Positions 6,374-9,793 of a DNA stretch of 9,793 bases are shown here, piece after piece; the stretch's first letter is position 1; each line of letters opens with the position of its first letter. A model generated the notes under the pieces. That model did not search any database and had not been told where the DNA came from. It saw only the letters and a program-made list of their open reading frames with translations. Source of the DNA: Methylococcales bacterium (lineage in GTDB: Bacteria > Pseudomonadota > Gammaproteobacteria > Methylococcales > UBA1147); contig JANXGZ010000025.1 of NCBI GenBank assembly GCA_024958995.1, forward strand, positions 1-9,793. The letters run 5' to 3'. The position numbers and the translations under genes are program-made.

Positions 6374-7336
6374 TTAGTACTGGACCAGTGCCGAACCCCA
6401 GACGAAACCACCCCCGAAGGCCTCCATCAACACAACCTGCCCGGGAAGGATTCGCCCGTCACGGACCGCTTCATTGAGAGCTAGGGGAACAGAAGCCGAC
6501 GAGGTATTACCCTGGTTTTCAATCGTTACAATCACGTGGTCCATTGACATCTGAAGTTTTCTCGCCGTCGCCGCGATGATCCGGGTGTTGGCCTGGTGAG
6601 GAACCAGCCAGTCTATATCTGTTTTTTCCATTCCGTTCGCAGCTAGCGTTTCATCCACGATCCGACCCAGGGTATTAACCGCCACCTTGAATACATCATT
6701 TCCGGACATTACTAGGTAGGGAGCTTCCTCGCGAGCCCTTTGGCCATAGGGGTTTGGCACGTACAGAAGGTCCTGGTACTTCCCGTCCGAATGAATGTGC
6801 GTCGATAGGATGCCGGGTTCCTTAGAAACCTTGAGCAATACGGCACCTGCTCCATCACCGAACAAAATACAGGTGGTACGATCCGACCAATCGAGCAGAC
6901 GGGAATTGATCTCGCTACCGACCACCAATACGTAATTCGCATTTCCAGCACGAATAAACTGGTCCGCGATACTCAGACCATAAATAAAACCAGAACATGC
7001 AGCCTGTACATCGAAGGCCGCACAATTGCGAATCCCGAGTCGCTGCTGCAACAAGCAAGCCGTACTCGGGAAAATGCGGTCAGGGGTACTGGTAGCCGTG
7101 ATGATGAGGTCAATGTCATCCGCGTCCAGGTTCGCAGCATCCAGCGCCTCCCTTGCTGCAATTTCCGCCATGCTTGATGAAGTTTCATGATCCGCCGCAA
7201 TCCTGCGAGTTCGAATTCCGGTACGTTCGTAGATCCAGGCATCGGTAGTATCAACCTTTTCCGAGATGTCATGGTTAGTCATCACCTTTTCAGGTAAGTA
7301 TCCCCCGGTTCCGATAATTCGTGAATACTTTCTCAC
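6374..7336 (-). CDS. fabH: beta-ketoacyl-ACP synthase III (FabH)
   Basis: Starts fatty-acid synthesis by condensing acetyl-CoA with malonyl-ACP to acetoacetyl-ACP. The protein has 320 residues, against 317 in E. coli. The triad is visible: C114 in QAACSGF (111-117), H247 in VPHQAN (245-250) and N277 in ENQGNTSSAS (273-282). RTGIRTRRIA (38-47), GDGAGA (160-165) and the end EAFGGGFVWGSALVQY are also family hallmarks. It begins with GTG (7336), overlapping the plsX stop as GTGA, with AAGGAA six bases upstream. The N-terminus (Y-x-x-IIGTGGYLPE) places the start where the family expects it. Coupling to plsX is likely. The residues fit a straight-chain primer enzyme as in E. coli, but substrate range cannot be read from sequence alone. 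Confidence 0.97.
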   Translation of the reverse strand: MRKYSRIIGTGGYLPEKVMTNHDISEKVDTTDAWIYERTGIRTRRIAADHETSSSMAEIAAREALDAANLDADDIDLIITATSTPDRIFPSTACLLQQRLGIRNCAAFDVQAACSGFIYGLSIADQFIRAGNANYVLVVGSEINSRLLDWSDRTTCILFGDGAGAVLLKVSKEPGILSTHIHSDGKYQDLLYVPNPYGQRAREEAPYLVMSGNDVFKVAVNTLGRIVDETLAANGMEKTDIDWLVPHQANTRIIAATARKLQMSMDHVIVTIENQGNTSSASVPLALNEAVRDGRILPGQVVLMEAFGGGFVWGSALVQY

Positions 7337-8361
7337 CCCGTGTTCCTTTCCGCAAAAATCTCTTCGACCCGACCACTGATTTTCTCAACGACATCGTGAT
7401 CCACTTCGGTTTTCGCAGTCCTGATTGCATTGGCAAAGGATTCCGCCTTGGCGCTGCCATGGCTCTTGATCACAATCCCGCGCAGACCGATCAGATTGGC
7501 GCCGTTATAACGCCCCGGATCAACACGGTTCTTAAACGCCCTCATGGCCGGCACCGCCATCACCGCCGCCAATTTGGTCAGCAGGTTGCGGCCAAAGGCC
7601 TGTTTAATCTCATGGATGATGAGTTTCGCGAAACCTTCTATCGATTTTAAGGCAATATTTCCAACGAATCCGTCGGTTACTACAATATCGACATCCCCCG
7701 TGGAAATGTCGTCACCTTCCACGTAGCCAATAAAGTTGAAATTGCCTTCCTTGAGAAGTTTGAAGGCTTTTTTAACCTGCTCATTGCCCTTTATTTCTTC
7801 CGAACCCACATTCAACAGGCCAATCCTCGGACTTTCAATGCCTTCAACCGCTTTCACTAGCTCGTCTGCCATCACCGCAAACTGAAAAAGGTGTTTTTCC
7901 GACGAGTCGATATTAGCCCCCAGATCAAGAGCGTAGGTATGTCCCTTAATTGCCGGCAGTGTGGTAATGATCGCCGGCCGATCAATCCCTGGAATCATTT
8001 TGAGAACGAAGCGGGCGGTTGCCATCAGTGCGCCCGTATTGCCTGCACTCACGCATGCTCCGGCTTCACCATCCCGAACCAGGTTGATAGCGACACGCAT
8101 CGAAGAATCCTTCTTATTGCGAAGGACTTTCGCAGGTTCATCATCCATCTCTACGCGCTGCGAGGCATGCTTGATCTTTAAGCGACTCTTTAGCGCATCG
8201 GACACCGACTCCAGACACTGAGTCAGTTCAGTTTCGTCTCCAACTAGAATCAGTTGCAGGTCCGCGTTTTGCTCGACAGCCAGGACCGCCGCTGGAACTG
8301 TAACCTTCGGTCCGTGGTCACCCCCCATGGCATCAATGGAAATAACCGAGCTAAGATCCAC
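7333..8361 (-). CDS. plsX: phosphate acyltransferase (PlsX)
   Basis: Converts acyl-ACP and phosphate to acyl-phosphate, the donor PlsY uses to acylate glycerol-3-phosphate. It therefore links fatty-acid synthesis to phospholipid synthesis, as a peripheral membrane protein. The 342 residues show the family motifs in order: IDAMGGDHGP (9-18), SSMRVA (86-91), CVSAGNTGALM (103-113), LDLGAN (145-150), LLNVGSEEIKG (182-192), DGFVGN (230-235), and YNGANLIGLRG with KSHG (285-302). The start is GTG (8361), with AGGAAA nine bases upstream; an in-frame TAA lies 18 bp before it, and no ATG is available. Its TGA overlaps the fabH GTG. It is shorter than E. coli PlsX at the C-terminus, within normal family range. 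It follows rpmF by 97 bp. Confidence 0.97.
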   Translation of the reverse strand: MDLSSVISIDAMGGDHGPKVTVPAAVLAVEQNADLQLILVGDETELTQCLESVSDALKSRLKIKHASQRVEMDDEPAKVLRNKKDSSMRVAINLVRDGEAGACVSAGNTGALMATARFVLKMIPGIDRPAIITTLPAIKGHTYALDLGANIDSSEKHLFQFAVMADELVKAVEGIESPRIGLLNVGSEEIKGNEQVKKAFKLLKEGNFNFIGYVEGDDISTGDVDIVVTDGFVGNIALKSIEGFAKLIIHEIKQAFGRNLLTKLAAVMAVPAMRAFKNRVDPGRYNGANLIGLRGIVIKSHGSAKAESFANAIRTAKTEVDHDVVEKISGRVEEIFAERNTG

Positions 8362-8457
8362 GACTAAGTCTTTCCTGTTTTACGGCGCCGCTGAAACGAT
8401 CGATATTTTTTTCGTCAGACATGAGCAAATTCAAGTGGCAATTCACAGCCAGGAATC

Positions 8458-8640
8458 TTATTCGTCTTCCGCGACTGCAACAACCTTGCGACCCCGATAG
8501 TACCCATCAGGAGCGACATGATGTCTCAGGTGCATTTCGCCGGTCGTCGGATCCTGTGAGAGTGCTTTCGCACCCAACGCGTCGTGGGATCTGCGCATCC
8601 CTCTTCTTGAACGGGCCTTTTTCGACTTCTGGACAGCCAT
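8458..8640 (-). CDS. rpmF: 50S ribosomal protein L32
   Basis: Small basic protein of the large ribosomal subunit. The 60 residues match bacterial L32 throughout: MAVQKSKKARSRRGMRRSHDAL at the start, then GEMHLRHH (34-41) and DGYYRGRKV (45-53). There is no cysteine, so this is the form without the zinc ribbon, as in E. coli. The C-terminus carries a short acidic tail (AVAEDE) where E. coli ends soon after RGRKVIAK. The ATG lies one base after the yceD stop, and a strong Shine-Dalgarno, AAGGAG (8655-8650), lies nine bases upstream inside the end of yceD. It is therefore co-transcribed with yceD and probably translationally linked to it. Confidence 0.98.
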   Translation of the reverse strand: MAVQKSKKARSRRGMRRSHDALGAKALSQDPTTGEMHLRHHVAPDGYYRGRKVVAVAEDE

Positions 8641-8641
8641 T

Positions 8642-9145
8642 CTATTGATCTCCTTGTGGTTTTAATTCAGCTAGTATTGAAAATGGGTTATCTTTTTCCT
8701 GGACCTGTTCAGGCCTAGGACCACCGGCTATTCTGCATCCGTCGTGACGAGCGATGATGGGAACCTCCAGCAACAGTTCTTCCTCGAGAATCTCCTTCAA
8801 TGCGATCTTCCTATCGGTAACCAGCAACGGTTCGTAAGCATCAGATAGGTCCCCAACCTCGTCCAGCGAGCCGACAATACCCAGCCGTGTATCTGTACTC
8901 ACCGGAAGAACCACCGCTTCCAGACACACCTGGCATTCCAGAATTAGATCCGCCTTGACCTGTCCGAACACCACGAAGACACTACCCTCTTTTGAAAACG
9001 TCAGTTCGTAGCCGACTTCGCCATGATCGCTGAAAATACATCCCGCAAGCCGGTCCAGTTCCCCCAGCGCAATGACCCCTCTGTAAGTCCGGCCACGCTC
9101 TGCAATGACAAAAGGATCGAAACATTGAGAGATTCCAAGCGACAT
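8642..9145 (-). CDS. yceD: YceD family protein (DUF177), large-ribosomal-subunit associated
   Basis: A cytoplasmic protein of the DUF177/YceD family, nearly always encoded just before rpmF. Work on a plant plastid homologue has linked the family to 23S rRNA accumulation; its exact role in bacteria is unclear. The 167 residues from the ATG at 9145 show DP (10-11) near the start, the ECQVC pair (C71, C74) as in E. coli YceD, AYEPL (103-107), an acidic EEEL stretch (121-124), VP at 128-129 and the C-terminal NPFSILAELK (153-162). The frame stays open upstream to an ATG at 9247, adding 34 residues. That extension has no counterpart in E. coli, overlaps the start of maf and spans the promoter, so I reject it. 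No Shine-Dalgarno precedes the ATG at 9145, and the -10 box ends only nine bases before it. Confidence 0.92.
   Translation of the reverse strand: MSLGISQCFDPFVIAERGRTYRGVIALGELDRLAGCIFSDHGEVGYELTFSKEGSVFVVFGQVKADLILECQVCLEAVVLPVSTDTRLGIVGSLDEVGDLSDAYEPLLVTDRKIALKEILEEELLLEVPIIARHDGCRIAGGPRPEQVQEKDNPFSILAELKPQGDQ
8650..8655 (-). promoter_or_regulatory. strong ribosome binding site of rpmF inside yceD
   Basis: AAGGAG on the minus strand, nine bases before the rpmF ATG at 8640 and just ahead of the yceD stop. It suggests that ribosomes finishing yceD help L32 initiation. Confidence 0.8.
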
Positions 9146-9154
9146 AACTTGTTG

Positions 9155-9183
9155 ATTATATCGGGCATGGAATCTTTCTGCAA
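9155..9183 (-). promoter_or_regulatory. predicted sigma-70 promoter of the yceD-rpmF-fab operon
   Basis: On the minus strand, a perfect TATAAT (9160-9155) follows TTGCAG (9183-9178; 3/6 of the -35 consensus) with a 17-bp spacer. The -10 ends nine bases before the yceD ATG, so a start six to eight bases downstream would give a leader of only one to three nt. It lies in the divergent spacer where the operon promoter is expected. Confidence 0.6.
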
Positions 9184-9193
9184 AACTAATCTT

Positions 9194-9210
9194 GGTTCGA
9201 TTTTCGAACC
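9194..9210. repeat. 7-bp inverted repeat in the yceD-maf divergent spacer
   Basis: GGTTCGA (9194-9200) and TCGAACC (9204-9210) are perfect inverted repeats around TTT. The repeat begins 11 bp upstream of the predicted yceD -35 box and ends 27 bp before the maf ATG. It could bind a regulator of either gene or form a hairpin in the maf leader. It has no T-run to suggest a terminator. Confidence 0.5.
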
Positions 9211-9237
9211 TTAGACACTTAACATTCCCTCCACACC

Positions 9238-9793
9238 ATGAATCCAATCCCGATCCTGCTGGCCTCCGGCTCTCCGTACCGAAAACAGTTGCTACGAAAA
9301 ATCTTCGATTCCTTTGATGTCGCAGTTCCGGACCTCGACGAATCGCCTCTCCCAGATGAAACTCCTCTCCAGCTTTCTACTAGGCTGGCTGCCGAAAAAG
9401 CCGAAGCTCTGCGCCCTCGTTTTCCAACGCACTGGATCATCGGCTCAGACCAGGTTGCAATGCGCGGTGAGACACGTCTCGACAAACCGGAAACCCGCGA
9501 GCAAGCAGGTCGACAACTCGCTGGGTCTTCAGGTCAATGCGTTACTTTTTATACATCGATCTGCCTGATTACCCCGACCGGCAAAAAACAGATCGAGACC
9601 GATCTCTGCAAAGTCTATTTCAGGACTCTCGCTGACGACCAAATTCATCGATACTTTAAACGCGAACAGCCCTATGATTGTGCTGCCAGTTTCAAATCCG
9701 AGGGGCTAGGTATTACCCTCATCAGTAGAATCGAGGGAAACGACCCCAATGCTCTAGTTGGCTTGCCTCTGATCCTATTAACCAAAATGATGG
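9238..9793 (+). CDS. yceF: Maf/YceF nucleoside triphosphate pyrophosphatase, 3' end cut off
   Basis: A Maf-family nucleotide pyrophosphatase; the E. coli YceF subfamily prefers 7-methyl-GTP and is thought to clear modified nucleotides from the pool. The frame runs from the ATG at 9238 to the window edge (185 codons) with no stop. The E. coli protein is about 194 residues, so only a short tail is missing. Motifs: ILLASGSPYRKQLL (6-19) with the SxSPxR signature, DLDESP (32-37), RLAAEKA (49-55), IIGSDQVA (67-74) with catalytic D71, LDKP (81-84), VTFYTS (102-107), CAASFKSEG (148-156) and GNDPNALVGLPL (167-178). The SDQV and FKSEG details fit YceF rather than YhdE, which uses dTTP and UTP. It is divergent from yceD, as in E. 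coli. No clear Shine-Dalgarno or promoter is visible upstream. Confidence 0.94.
   Translation, partial: MNPIPILLASGSPYRKQLLRKIFDSFDVAVPDLDESPLPDETPLQLSTRLAAEKAEALRPRFPTHWIIGSDQVAMRGETRLDKPETREQAGRQLAGSSGQCVTFYTSICLITPTGKKQIETDLCKVYFRTLADDQIHRYFKREQPYDCAASFKSEGLGITLISRIEGNDPNALVGLPLILLTKMM

Noticed and set aside
9146..9247. N-terminal extension of yceD by 34 codons to an ATG at 9247
   Set aside because: It would overlap the maf start and the predicted promoter, has no match to the E. coli YceD N-terminus, and the ATG at 9145 aligns with the family start.
1..9793. Mobile element, CRISPR array, tRNA/rRNA, defence or secondary-metabolite system
   Set aside because: No direct-repeat array, transposase, integrase, tRNA-like fold or foreign gene is visible; every gene is a conserved housekeeping gene in the standard gammaproteobacterial order.

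Overview
The window is a conserved chromosomal housekeeping region of a bacterium, most likely a gammaproteobacterium. On the minus strand, in transcription order, it reads yceD (DUF177) - rpmF - plsX - fabH - fabD - fabG - acpP - fabF - pabC - mltG - tmk - holB (cut by the window's left edge). A YceF-type maf gene leaves divergently on the plus strand and is cut by the right edge. This is the same order, including the divergent maf, as the Escherichia coli yceF/yceD-holB region. The proteins are clearly homologous to the E. coli ones but well diverged. Base composition looks close to balanced by eye. I cannot name a genus.

Layout from right to left: maf (9238 to the end, plus) and yceD (8642-9145, minus) share a 92-bp divergent spacer. 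It holds a perfect TATAAT box almost touching the yceD start and a 7-bp inverted repeat. rpmF follows yceD by one base. After a 97-bp gap come plsX and fabH, overlapping by GTGA. A spacer of about 150 bp with several inverted repeats precedes fabD, which overlaps fabG by ATGA. A 139-bp spacer with a plausible promoter precedes acpP. fabF follows after 86 bp with a TTG start. A 205-bp gap with a weak terminator-like hairpin separates fabF from the pabC-mltG-tmk-holB group. That group is compact: a 10-bp gap, then a TTGA overlap, then an ATGA overlap.

Together the genes link ribosome assembly (L32, YceD) to membrane lipid synthesis. FabD loads malonate on ACP, FabH starts the chain, FabG reduces, FabF elongates, and PlsX passes acyl chains from ACP to phosphate for phospholipid synthesis. 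The distal genes serve folate synthesis (PabC), peptidoglycan strand termination (MltG), dTTP supply (Tmk) and the clamp loader (HolB). fabA/fabZ, fabI and plsY are not in the window.

I see no mobile element, CRISPR array, tRNA, rRNA, phage gene or defence system, and no evidence of an undescribed system. The points worth a second look are regulatory: the near-leaderless yceD promoter, the internal acpP promoter, palindromes in three spacers, and a high share of non-ATG starts at coupled junctions. No stretch over 300 bases lacks a gene.
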